29,283 nt of DNA from contig CALCMV010000328.1 in NCBI GenBank assembly GCA_937967535.1, forward strand, positions 1 through 29,283. The letters run 5' to 3'. The notes beneath the pieces were generated by a model. It did not search any database. It saw nothing but the letters and a program-made list of their open reading frames with translations, and was not told where the DNA came from. This document shows, one piece after another, positions 7,677-15,708 of this stretch. The translations under genes and the position numbers were made by a program. Within the stretch, counting starts at the first letter, position 1. Each line of letters opens with the position of its first letter. Origin of the DNA: an uncultured Saprospiraceae bacterium. GTDB lineage: Bacteria; Bacteroidota; Bacteroidia; Chitinophagales; Saprospiraceae.

Positions 7677-8429
7677 CTAATCTCTATGAATATTTAAAAG
7701 ATTGATAACACAGCTTCTATGGTCGCCTGCGGTCAGTACAAATTCCTGTTTTACGTTCATTCCATTGGCATATTCTGCGGGTGTCCAATTTGGCATATTA
7801 TGAATAGCTTCCAATAATAATTCGTCTGTTTCCTTATTTTTTGACGATTCAAATATATGAACATCCATAATTTGTCCTGCTTCGTCAATGCTAAATTTTA
7901 CGGCGGTCAAATTGTATATATTGAAAACCGTATCAGCAATTTTATCGGCAACATTTTCCTCCAAATATCGCTCTAATTGCGCTTTTTCGCCGGAATATGC
8001 TGCTTGCTTTTCAGGTTCAATGATAAAGCTAAATGCTATCTCCTTTGCATCATTATATTTCAGAGTATTGTTGGGGATATATTGTACATTCACCGAAATA
8101 TTTGTACCTGTATCAGAGCTATTCATGATGTCTTTTTGTGCTTGATTGAAGGTGTCATTTTTGCTCACTGCACTTCTTATTTTCCCTTCACAATATGCCA
8201 AAACCTCCACTGAAATATACTCTTTTACCCATGATGGTTTATAATATTTATTAATATCAGCTATAGTGCAGGCTTCGTTCAATTTTTCTTTTGTGAGAGA
8301 AAGCGGCGGATAGATTCTATTCACTTCATAACGCAATTCAAAAGTTGAATTATCTTGCGATGCGCCAAGATGAGGAAAAATCAAAATAATGAAAAGAAGT
8401 ATAATCAGTTGATAGCAAATATTTTTCAT
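7677..8429 (-). CDS. Exported protein with TonB C-terminal-like domain
   Basis: A 250-residue protein with a signal peptide or N-terminal anchor (residues 1-24, hydrophobic, ending G-A-S-Q). The middle part (about 25-160) is not recognised. The C-terminal part (about 160-245) has the TonB-C pattern: A-V-K-F-S-I-D-E-A-G-Q, then a strand, an acidic helix, M212-P-N-W-T-P-A, and a closing strand K-Q-E-F-V-L. Unlike true TonB energy transducers it has no proline-rich periplasmic linker, so a role in TonB-dependent uptake is uncertain. Many Bacteroidota exported proteins carry this domain alone or next to other sensors. It converges with the nuclease gene (18 bases between stops), so they are not co-transcribed. 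The gene is preceded by a large inverted-repeat element. Confidence 0.7.
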   Translation of the reverse strand: MKNICYQLIILLFIILIFPHLGASQDNSTFELRYEVNRIYPPLSLTKEKLNEACTIADINKYYKPSWVKEYISVEVLAYCEGKIRSAVSKNDTFNQAQKDIMNSSDTGTNISVNVQYIPNNTLKYNDAKEIAFSFIIEPEKQAAYSGEKAQLERYLEENVADKIADTVFNIYNLTAVKFSIDEAGQIMDVHIFESSKNKETDELLLEAIHNMPNWTPAEYANGMNVKQEFVLTAGDHRSCVINLLNIHRD

Positions 8430-8477
8430 AGTATAAATTAATTACGATTAGTTATGTCCACCTACTCTAAACGCCAT

Positions 8478-8721
8478 AAATTTCAGAAAATTGTAATGAC
8501 TGCTTTATAAGCTGACCGCGAATACTGTAATGACTGCTTTACAGGCTGACCGCCAACTCGTAAAGGCGATTTTAATCGCCAAGTGCAGTGTAATTGTTAT
8601 TTGTAATAAATTGTAAGTAAATATTTTACAAATTAAATTTATTATTTACGTGGCGAATGAATTCGCCTGTACGGTATTCGCGGTCAGCCTGTAAAGCAGT
8701 CATTACAGTATTCCGAAATTT
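8478..8721. repeat. Nested inverted-repeat element, 244 bp
   Basis: The 48 bases at 8478-8525 match the reverse complement of 8674-8721 at 43 of 48 positions. The left side carries a second direct copy of the word TGTAATGACTGCTTTA (8492 on and 8526 on). Inside each arm is a short hairpin: GGCGATTTTAATCGCC at 8565-8580 and GGCGAATGAATTCGCC at 8652-8667, which also correspond to each other in inverted order. The centre is AT-rich. No reading frame is present. The structure suggests a MITE-like element or a long-foldback sequence; no second copy is in the window. Confidence 0.85.
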
Positions 8722-8826
8722 ATCCCGTTCATAGTATAATATAAGTTGCTGCAACTTGGGTTAATTAGCGCAATTTAGCTTAAAAAAATATAACAAAAAA
8801 ATAATGTGAAAAATATAAAGGATTAA

Positions 8827-8981
8827 ATACTATACACTTTTTGAATGAGCTACTATATAAAACAAAATCTCACCACAAAAACACAAATAAAATTAAGTGT
8901 AATTTATTAATAGTCAAATGAATACAGCTTAAAAATTATTTGCTTTGTGCCTTTGTAGGAAAAATAAAAAGTGTATAGTAT
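8827..8981. repeat. 155-bp element with perfect 16-bp terminal inverted repeats
   Basis: ATACTATACACTTTTT at 8827-8842 is the exact reverse complement of 8966-8981. Inside, a second inverted pair of the CCACAAAG type lies at about 8869-8885 and 8943-8958. No coding potential. No clear target-site duplication is visible. A similar right end (AAAAGTGTAAAGTATT) is present near bases 7-22, possibly a second copy cut off by the window edge. Confidence 0.75.
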
Positions 8982-9061
8982 ATGTGGAAGTAACTTGCAG
9001 AGAGTTTACGAGGCTATCAATTGATAGTTGACAGTTTTTTACAAAAGATTGCAATATGATA

Positions 9062-9096
9062 TAGATGCAAGGCATTTTCAAAATGCCTTGCATCTA
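9062..9096. repeat. 35-bp palindrome of the GCCTTGCAT family
   Basis: Perfect 17-base arms (9062-9078 and 9080-9096) around one central base, including GCAAGGCATTTT and AAAATGCCTTGC. The same core recurs in hairpins at 17223-17251 and in the terminator at 27978-28017. No T-run follows here. It lies 3' of the minus-strand WG gene and might end its transcript, but this is unproven. Confidence 0.8.
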
Positions 9097-9180
9097 CGGA
9101 AATCAGTATTTTGCCCAACCCATCATTCGCATTAATTACAAAAAACGAAAAACTAAGAACTAAGAACCAAGAACTATATG

Positions 9181-12100
9181 TCACTCCCTCAAAGCCCAAA
9201 CCCAATTCCCGTCCACGTCCATATATCCGATTTTATTACCTTGTTCGATGCGTAAAAGTCCGTTGCCGATATTGCGAATGAGTTCGTATTCCGGTTCGAG
9301 GATGATATTGCCTTTGAGGTCGGCGACACCTGCGAAGCGATTCACACGCACCCGTGCGTAGCCATCTTCAAAATCATCTATCCGACTAAATTTTGGCGCA
9401 ATCAAAGTGATGCCATTCCGATTAATCAGTCCCCACTTACCCTTTGTTTTTATGGATGCAACACCGTAGCTGTAAGGTTTTGCTTCTTGAAAATAACCTT
9501 TGTACAATGCCCCTGTTTTATCCACAAAATAATATTGATGCTGACGAGTTCGCACCAAGCCTCGCCCTTCCGTAAATGCCTGCAAACTACTCACCTGCGG
9601 CTCAATAAAATACTGCCCCGAAGAGTCTATCAAACCCGAATTGCGATAGCCCATATACACAACAGCTTTTCCTTGCGTAAAATCCTGACATTTAGAGTAT
9701 TGTGTCGCAATTACTTCATTGCCCATAGAGTCAATATAACCCCATCTGTTTTTGTACATCACCCTTGCGCGGTCTTCCGAAAAGCTCTCTGCATTGCTGT
9801 ATTTCGGCAATACAATTTCCTCGCCTTGTGCATTGATGTAACCATATTTTCCGCCCGACCGCACCACAGCAATACCCTCACACAAAGGGTCAATTTTCGA
9901 GTATTTTTGTTTGGTCAGTCGCTCATCTTGCCGATTAATCAGCACATAATCTGCTCCTTTCGATGCCAACTGTGCGATTGCTACACCTTCTGCGCTAAAG
10001 GGCGCAATTTTACGATATTTAGGTTTTAGAATATAATTGCCTTGCGGATTAATCAAACCCCATTCGCCACTCACACGCACCCGTGCCACACCGTTTTCAA
10101 AATCCGAACATTCGTGGAAAGTATGCGGGATTACCATATCACCTTTTTTGTTGATATAGCCCAGTTTGCTGCCTTCTTTTCGTGCCGATGCTAAACCGTC
10201 TTTGAAGTTGCCCACCTTCCGAAAATGATGCTCGATTACGAGGTCGCCGTTGAGATTGATAAAGCCCCATTTTCGTTGGTGTCGTACTGCTGCCAAACCC
10301 TCGCTGAAAGGCTGTACTTTTTCATATTTAAATTCTGTCACCGGACGACCATGTGTATCTACAAAGCCCCATTTACCATTGCGTTTTGCGCCGATGCGCT
10401 CTTGGGTAGAGGGCATCACATCCTGATACACCACATCCGCAACCACACGCCCCAAAGAGTCAATCACGCCGTATTGTTCTTTATCCGAAAAAATGCGAAG
10501 TAATTGATTGTCAGTGTTTTTTATAAATTTTATATTAGAAAATTCGGGGTCGAGTAGCGTACCGCCTTGTCGGTCTATCATGCCCCATTTGCCAGCGGAT
10601 TTGATGAGGGCTATGTTGTTTTTGTAATTTTGTGCCTTTTCATATTGTGGCGAAATGACTGTATTTCCGAGCGTATCAATATAGCCCCATTCGCAGCCTT
10701 CACAATCAATCACGCCTTCCTCTAGGAGTTTCAAATCGTATTTGGTCATGCCCTCCATGCTGCGCGGACTGCCGATATTGCCCATGTAAGTGCCAAGTTT
10801 TCCCAAGTCAAAATCCGTGTTTTTTTCGCGCAATTTAATCGCTCCTTTCCACGAAATATAAGCACGTCCTTCCCAAAACTGACCAATCCAACGCGCATTG
10901 TCTTCGATGACTTTTCCCTTGCGGGTCATCAATCCGTGTTTGCCTCCCACAAAGACACAACGCGCCACCGGAAGTCCCGAAATTTTTATATCATTTAATT
11001 TAATGTCAATCAAATTCATCTGCGTAGTGGGCTTCCCGACATCGTTGTTGATGATGCCATACACCACATAATGATTGAAGCGGGTGCGGTCAAGAATGTG
11101 GTCGGTATTCATGCGCCGCATTACCACCGTAAAGCCTAGGTCTCGGTGAATGTCAATATCATCAAAAATGGCTTGGATGACGATTTTGCCCGTTGCACGG
11201 TCGCGCAGTCCCCACTTCCATTGTTCCTTGATACGTTCCTGATACCACTCAAATTTTTCGACCATATTTTCCTCCCAAGTATTGCGAAAGACACCGTTGC
11301 GACTCGGCAGTTCTATTTCTCGTCTGCCGCCGATTTTTATAGAGCCGTATTTCTTAAATTTGCTTTCTTCTTCGAGTTGTCCTTCCTCATTGAAAGTGAG
11401 CAAATCGAGCTTGCCGCCGGAGAAGGCGCGTACCCTTCCTTCGACCACTTCAATGCGGTCATATTTTGGCTCTACGACCTCCTCACCACTCGCATTGACG
11501 ATACCCGATAAATTGTTTTTTCTGACAATGGTAATATTGTCATTTGGCGGCGCGATATAGTCGTAATTTATGGGAATCAGGGTACGAATCGCGCTGTTTT
11601 CATCATCCAAATTAGCGGCGACTACCCCCCAATTTTCGCCTTGCCGCACACGAAACGAACCGCTTTGATTGTACAGTACAATTTCCTCATAATCAGGAGC
11701 TAAGATGCTGCGCCCTTGTGTATCTATCAAACCCGTTTTACCGTTTTTAATACAATAAACATAAGTATCGGATAAGGCGCGAAAAGCATCAAATTCATTT
11801 TCACTGATGAGCCGACGAGTAGGGTAGGAGTAGAGGCATTTTCCCGCCAAATTTTCGACCATTACGAAGTTGTGATTCAAGCCTATTACGGTGTCCCATT
11901 TGCAATTCAGCAAGGCATTTTGGTCGCGGTCATTTGCTCCCCATTTTTTGTTTTTTTTATAGAAAAATAAACTATCGTTATGTATGTTTATTTCTTGGAA
12001 ATTTGGGGATAAGATGACCTTGCCCATCACATCGGTGAGTCCTGTGCCGAGCGTATCTTTGGTGAGTATGTAGCCCTCTTGATAGGTTTCGATTTCGCGG

Positions 12101-12537
12101 TAATTTGGTGGGCAAATCTCGCGCCCGGAGACGTGTACCATGCCCCATTTTTGATTTTGAGTGTAAGCTAAATATTCGTTGTCGCGCACTTCGAGGAGTT
12201 CATAAGTTGTCTCTAAAATAGTGTGTCCTTCGTGGTTGAGTACACGCCGTTTTTCTCCGTCAAATACTACAAATAATAAGGAATCCAATATGCTCACGTC
12301 TACATATTCTGTCGGGATAATCACCTTGCCTGTTCTGTCAATCAAGCCTGTTTCACCGTCTTTTTGCACTACGGCATATTGGTCGTCATAATCGCCGACA
12401 ACATCGTATATGGGTTGTACAATGACCTTTCCTTTGGCATCTATCAAGCCCCATTTCCCGTCTATTTTGACCGGATAACGTTGTTGGGAGAATACGAAAA
12501 AAGGTAAGCAGAAAATTAAAAATGGAATTAGGCGCAT
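9181..12537 (-). CDS. Large exported WG-repeat protein
   Basis: The preferred start is the ATG at 12537, which gives a clean signal peptide (M-R-L-I-P-F-L-I-F-C...F-S-Q) and 1118 residues; an in-frame TTG at 12576 would place 13 charged residues before it. The mature protein is built from about two dozen WG repeats (pattern K-W-G-x-I-D-x-x-G-x-x-V-I-x-P-x-Y). They start directly after the signal peptide and are interrupted by a non-repeat stretch at about residues 400-620. WG repeats are a beta-rich repeat known from exported bacterial proteins and thought to bind partners rather than catalyse. No T9SS tail, lipobox or membrane helix is seen, so it is probably periplasmic or released. It lies downstream of the FG-GAP gene in the same direction, with a repeat element in the 278-bp gap. 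Confidence 0.9.
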   Translation of the reverse strand: MRLIPFLIFCLPFFVFSQQRYPVKIDGKWGLIDAKGKVIVQPIYDVVGDYDDQYAVVQKDGETGLIDRTGKVIIPTEYVDVSILDSLLFVVFDGEKRRVLNHEGHTILETTYELLEVRDNEYLAYTQNQKWGMVHVSGREICPPNYREIETYQEGYILTKDTLGTGLTDVMGKVILSPNFQEINIHNDSLFFYKKNKKWGANDRDQNALLNCKWDTVIGLNHNFVMVENLAGKCLYSYPTRRLISENEFDAFRALSDTYVYCIKNGKTGLIDTQGRSILAPDYEEIVLYNQSGSFRVRQGENWGVVAANLDDENSAIRTLIPINYDYIAPPNDNITIVRKNNLSGIVNASGEEVVEPKYDRIEVVEGRVRAFSGGKLDLLTFNEEGQLEEESKFKKYGSIKIGGRREIELPSRNGVFRNTWEENMVEKFEWYQERIKEQWKWGLRDRATGKIVIQAIFDDIDIHRDLGFTVVMRRMNTDHILDRTRFNHYVVYGIINNDVGKPTTQMNLIDIKLNDIKISGLPVARCVFVGGKHGLMTRKGKVIEDNARWIGQFWEGRAYISWKGAIKLREKNTDFDLGKLGTYMGNIGSPRSMEGMTKYDLKLLEEGVIDCEGCEWGYIDTLGNTVISPQYEKAQNYKNNIALIKSAGKWGMIDRQGGTLLDPEFSNIKFIKNTDNQLLRIFSDKEQYGVIDSLGRVVADVVYQDVMPSTQERIGAKRNGKWGFVDTHGRPVTEFKYEKVQPFSEGLAAVRHQRKWGFINLNGDLVIEHHFRKVGNFKDGLASARKEGSKLGYINKKGDMVIPHTFHECSDFENGVARVRVSGEWGLINPQGNYILKPKYRKIAPFSAEGVAIAQLASKGADYVLINRQDERLTKQKYSKIDPLCEGIAVVRSGGKYGYINAQGEEIVLPKYSNAESFSEDRARVMYKNRWGYIDSMGNEVIATQYSKCQDFTQGKAVVYMGYRNSGLIDSSGQYFIEPQVSSLQAFTEGRGLVRTRQHQYYFVDKTGALYKGYFQEAKPYSYGVASIKTKGKWGLINRNGITLIAPKFSRIDDFEDGYARVRVNRFAGVADLKGNIILEPEYELIRNIGNGLLRIEQGNKIGYMDVDGNWVWALRE

Positions 12538-12577
12538 AGTGATTTTTGATTTTTCGATTTTGATTCGACGTAGCAAG

Positions 12578-12680
12578 CGTAGCGTAATGCGTCTCGCCTG
12601 CGTCCCTTAGAACGATGCTTCTAGCTCGTTCCACCTTAGCTTGGCATACGCGAGGCGCGGGCTAGAAGCATCACGCTACA
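12578..12680. repeat. Inverted pair of a GC-rich dispersed word
   Basis: A GC-rich word at 12578-12606 (CGTAGCGTAATGCGTCTCGC...) is followed by the same word inverted at 12646-12680. The inner arms GATGCTTCTAGCT and GGCTAGAAGCATC also pair. The reverse complement of 12646-12680 matches 17171-17205 at 29 of 35 positions. The GC-rich content contrasts sharply with the flanks. It sits just upstream of the WG gene and may lie in its leader. Confidence 0.7.
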
Positions 12681-12736
12681 ATTATAACGCTAAAAACGCG
12701 GAAAGCTACACGGAAATTGCAGCACAGTCTGCTTTA

Positions 12737-12812
12737 GACAAGAGATGCGAGAGGAGAGACAAGAGACGATATATCTTATTTCTCTTGTCTTTTGTCTCTG
12801 CTCTCTTGTCTC
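12737..12812. repeat. Purine-strand inverted repeat (GACAAGAGA words)
   Basis: GACAAGAGATGCGAGAGGAG at 12737 onward pairs imperfectly with the TCTCTTGTC-rich stretch 12781-12812. It is located immediately 3' of the minus-strand FG-GAP gene. The long stem could slow or end transcription, but no U-tract follows. The strands are strongly purine/pyrimidine biased. Confidence 0.6.
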
Positions 12813-12815
12813 AAA

Positions 12816-15092
12816 TTATCTTTTAATAAACTTCTGCACCTCAAATTGTCCACCTATCTGCACCTTACAAAAATAAATACCATTCGACAAATTAGCAATA
12901 TTTAATTGTATATTTTCTTGTATTTTTTCTTGATAAATATTTTTGCCAAGAACATCAAAAATAGTGAGGTCGGCGAGTGTATTTTCTGTATGAATGTAGT
13001 TGATATTCAGCAAATTGCTCGTTGGGTTCGGGTAAAGATTAAAGGTAAAATCGGGCGTGTCGGGTACAGTGTTTGATACGGTAATTTCGCCATCAGAATA
13101 GAGTGCCAGACCACCACGTTGATTGCCAATGAAGAAGTCAAATTCGCCATCACCATTGATATCATCTGCTGCAATGCGCGAGCGACGACCTTGCACGATA
13201 TTTCCGAAGAGGCTGTCTGCTTGCAGGAAGGGCGCACCTGCGGCAAGGCTGTCTTCGATATGGATATACCGACGAATATTGCCCGGTTCGCTGCCCGTAA
13301 AAAGGACGTATTCGCCATCAATTTCCTTGACAGTCACATCACAAAAACCTTCAGGAAATCCAAATTCGCGACAATCAATTGAGCCAAAGAAATCGTCCAT
13401 TTTGAGGAAAAGCGGCTCGCTTGTAGTGCCTGTATTTTTCCAATAATTCAGGTTGCCGTTTTTTTCGCCGATGATAAGGTCGAGCAAGCCATCGCGGTCA
13501 ATATCTACGAGGAAGGGCGTAGCATGTTGTCCTATATCAATTTGTCCAACGGTATTGTCCCCGTCATTATAATTGCCATCAAGCGTATCAAAATTTTGGA
13601 AATTGGCGATGCCATCGCCATTATCTACATTTTCATAATAAAATAATTTACCAAATTCTTCTCCGAAAATCATGTCTTTATCGCCATCGCCGTCCAAATC
13701 ACCAAAAGTAAGGTCTATTGCCCGAAGGTTATGATTTTCAGGAAGATTCGTATAATTAGTATTGACCAATTTGTATTCGGGCAAGTCAAGTGTACCAATA
13801 TTTTCATACAAAAAAATAGAGGCTTCATAATTGCCGCCTTCTACCCGAAAACCAAATGTACCGACCACCAAATCCAACAAACCATCACCATTATGGTCAA
13901 AAAATTCGGGCGAAGTCCCGGAGCCTAAATCAACGATTTCATCAACTAAAAAAGTTTTAGTTTGGTAGTTGAAATCGGGCATATTGCTTGCGCCACTGTT
14001 TTCGTACAACCATACCGTTGCATAATTCTCGGAAGTATTGATGCGGTTTGGCGAGACAAGGAGGTCTTTTGCACCGTCATTATTGACATCTAAATGAAAA
14101 GTAGCCGGAAAAATCGTAACATCAATCGGCATATCATCCGATGGAAACATGGCATCCTGCGAGGTAATCCATGCAGTATCGGCAGTACCGGTATTATAGC
14201 CCATCGTCGCGCAAGTAAATGAAATATCGCCCAACAAAAGTTCCTTATCATTATCGGCATCCATATCGAGTGTGAGCAGAGTAGAGCCTACATGTATGCC
14301 GGCATCGGGGGCTTGCGGCTGACCAATGAAAGTGTCTAATCCCACACAACTATCTTTCTTAGGGCTGAGGTCTAAAGGACAGGAAAGACCGCTTTCAAAG
14401 AAACGCCCCCAACAATTGTCTACCAATTCAAAAATCAGCGAATCGCAACCGTAGCCCATTTCTTGTGATTGGTTTTCATAATAGCTCACCCAACCACCAC
14501 TAACGCCGAAGGTGAGTACATCAAGGTCGCCGTCATTATCAATATCGTCTATGGCAGGATAGTCTTCCGAAGTCACAAAAAGATTGACCAAGAAATTATT
14601 GAGGGTCGGAAATTCAATAAAATCCTCGACAAGCGTAAATTTGACCGCATCCGAATCATGGTAGCCCCGATACACCCTAATACCCGCCGGAATCCTGCTA
14701 TGAGCAAATAAATCCATGATACCATCGCAATTATAATCCCGCATCATTGCCCAAGATTCTATCGGTGGAAAATCGGAGATATACTCTGCTGTAAAGTGGT
14801 AATCCACCTGATTTGCAGCACCTTTATTGAGGAGTGCCATCGGCATATTGCCGTCTTTGTCGAATATAAAAAGGTCTTGGATGCCGTCATTATTCCAATC
14901 CACTTCAGAAAATTGCGGATTATTAAGACCACCCAACAATGCCAAGTCGAGTTGATTATTGTTCTCATCGAAAAAGGGGATATTTTGTTGTTGGATAGAT
15001 TGACCCATCGCTAGATTCACTGATAAAAGACATAAAACGATAGGCAAAAGACGAGAGATAACAGACGGTTTTTGACAGTATAGTTCTTTCAT
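12816..15092 (-). CDS. FG-GAP/VCBS-repeat protein with T9SS sorting domain
   Basis: Secreted or cell-surface protein of 758 residues. The signal peptide is about residues 1-31 (hydrophobic L-L-P-I-V-L-C-L-L, ending A-M-G-Q). The body holds about nine Ca2+-binding FG-GAP/VCBS motifs of the D-x-N/D-x-D-G-x-x-D type (for example D-W-N-N-D-G, D-L-D-G-D-G-D-K-D), which usually form a beta-propeller. The C-terminal domain starts at about N685-L-Y-P-N-P-T and ends K-F-I-K-R, the type A sorting signal recognised by the type IX secretion system, so export across the outer membrane is expected. The binding partner is unknown. The start follows from the signal peptide. It is probably co-directional with, but not clearly in an operon with, the WG gene. 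Confidence 0.93.
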   Translation of the reverse strand: MKELYCQKPSVISRLLPIVLCLLSVNLAMGQSIQQQNIPFFDENNNQLDLALLGGLNNPQFSEVDWNNDGIQDLFIFDKDGNMPMALLNKGAANQVDYHFTAEYISDFPPIESWAMMRDYNCDGIMDLFAHSRIPAGIRVYRGYHDSDAVKFTLVEDFIEFPTLNNFLVNLFVTSEDYPAIDDIDNDGDLDVLTFGVSGGWVSYYENQSQEMGYGCDSLIFELVDNCWGRFFESGLSCPLDLSPKKDSCVGLDTFIGQPQAPDAGIHVGSTLLTLDMDADNDKELLLGDISFTCATMGYNTGTADTAWITSQDAMFPSDDMPIDVTIFPATFHLDVNNDGAKDLLVSPNRINTSENYATVWLYENSGASNMPDFNYQTKTFLVDEIVDLGSGTSPEFFDHNGDGLLDLVVGTFGFRVEGGNYEASIFLYENIGTLDLPEYKLVNTNYTNLPENHNLRAIDLTFGDLDGDGDKDMIFGEEFGKLFYYENVDNGDGIANFQNFDTLDGNYNDGDNTVGQIDIGQHATPFLVDIDRDGLLDLIIGEKNGNLNYWKNTGTTSEPLFLKMDDFFGSIDCREFGFPEGFCDVTVKEIDGEYVLFTGSEPGNIRRYIHIEDSLAAGAPFLQADSLFGNIVQGRRSRIAADDINGDGEFDFFIGNQRGGLALYSDGEITVSNTVPDTPDFTFNLYPNPTSNLLNINYIHTENTLADLTIFDVLGKNIYQEKIQENIQLNIANLSNGIYFCKVQIGGQFEVQKFIKR

Positions 15093-15144
15093 TATATTTT
15101 TTTTTAAAAATAAATTTAAAACGCAATTCAGGTTTTATTTTTTA

Positions 15145-15285
15145 TGAAAATTTGATTATGATTTATTACTCTACATGAGAAAAGTTATTTTTGATAATGT
15201 AATACTTGTTTTTGCCACGAATGCACTAATTTTTTTACGAATTTATTGATAATTCCCTTGAAATAATTAGTGCATTAGGCACTTA
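15145..15285 (-). repeat. Dispersed GCCACGAATGCAC-type element, copy 1
   Basis: Matches 24178-24341 in the opposite orientation. The 41 bases at 15224-15264 are the exact reverse complement of 24194-24234, and a second block at 15166-15197 matches 24288-24319 at 29 of 32 positions, with a diverged segment between. AATGCACTAATT and AATTAGTGCATT form inverted ends of the first block. No reading frame. Such words are, to my knowledge, widespread between genes in Bacteroidota. Confidence 0.8.
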
Positions 15286-15359
15286 GGAATTTTTTGAAAC
15301 CAACATGTTGTCGATAAATTTGCAATATTGCTTATCCCTCCGAAGGAGGCTTAAATTTG

Positions 15360-15450
15360 TCCCGTATAGCTATCGGGAGAGTTTAAACTTGTTCTTAAAC
15401 TTAAACTTAAACTTGTTCTTAAACTTAAACTTAAACTTAAACTTTACTTA
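15360..15450. repeat. TCCCG hairpin plus (TTAAAC)n array, copy 2
   Basis: TCCCGTATAGCTATCGGGA at 15360-15378 forms a short hairpin; it is followed by GAGTTTAA and then a tandem array of TTAAAC hexamers, interrupted twice by TTGTTC, to about 15440. Related to 6381-6427. The array length may be variable. Confidence 0.65.
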
Positions 15451-15517
15451 GACTTAATCATTCACTTAATCTTAATAACAGACACCACATCAAAGGGTTT
15501 TCACGCAATCAAATAAG

Positions 15518-15525
15518 TATATTTG
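15518..15525 (+). promoter_or_regulatory. Possible -7 box for nhaC
   Basis: TATATTTG fits TAnnTTTG exactly, identical to the box of the well-supported promoter at 1487-1494. The -33 TTTG is absent at 19-base spacing. If used, the leader to the ATG would be about 175 bases. Confidence 0.35.
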
Positions 15526-15708
15526 CGTCACAAATTACCTTTAAATCATATTTTCTACAAAAATGCCACTTTTTTTGATAAATTTACAGGCAATGCTTAA
15601 CTGTTGAAATGCTTAAATGCTGCAATTTTGAATAAGTGAATTATTTATTCATTGTCGCATTAAAAACATTCACTCATTCAAAATTCACTCATTCACTCAT
15701 TGAAAACT

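Larger units (their letters stand above)
8430..9180. other. Repeat-dense 751-bp intergenic region
   Basis: No gene is supported. It holds two separate inverted-repeat elements (8478-8721 and 8827-8981), small palindromes at 8743-8757 (AAGTTGC T GCAACTT) and 9014-9027 (CTATCAATTGATAG), the 35-bp palindrome 9062-9096, and AACTAAG words at about 9139-9176. It has the highest density of repeats in the window. Confidence 0.7.
15093..15708. other. Divergent intergenic region, repeat-rich
   Basis: 616 bases without a gene between the FG-GAP gene and nhaC. Contents are dispersed element copy 1 (15145-15285), a small CCTCC-GAA-GGAGG hairpin (15337-15349), the TCCCG hairpin with a TTAAAC array (15360-15450), a -7-like box (15518-15525), and ATTCACTC repeats (about 15668-15700) running up to the nhaC start. 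Confidence 0.6.

Noticed and set aside
9487..10029. 180-residue plus-strand open frame
   Set aside because: Lies entirely antisense to the WG-repeat gene, whose repeats and signal peptide are unambiguous. The translation is rich in His, Cys and Ile with no domain pattern.
12641..12826. 61-residue plus-strand frame between the WG and FG-GAP genes
   Set aside because: It consists of the GC-rich inverted word and the GACAAGAGA inverted repeat; no domain, no promoter, and it overlaps the end of the FG-GAP gene.
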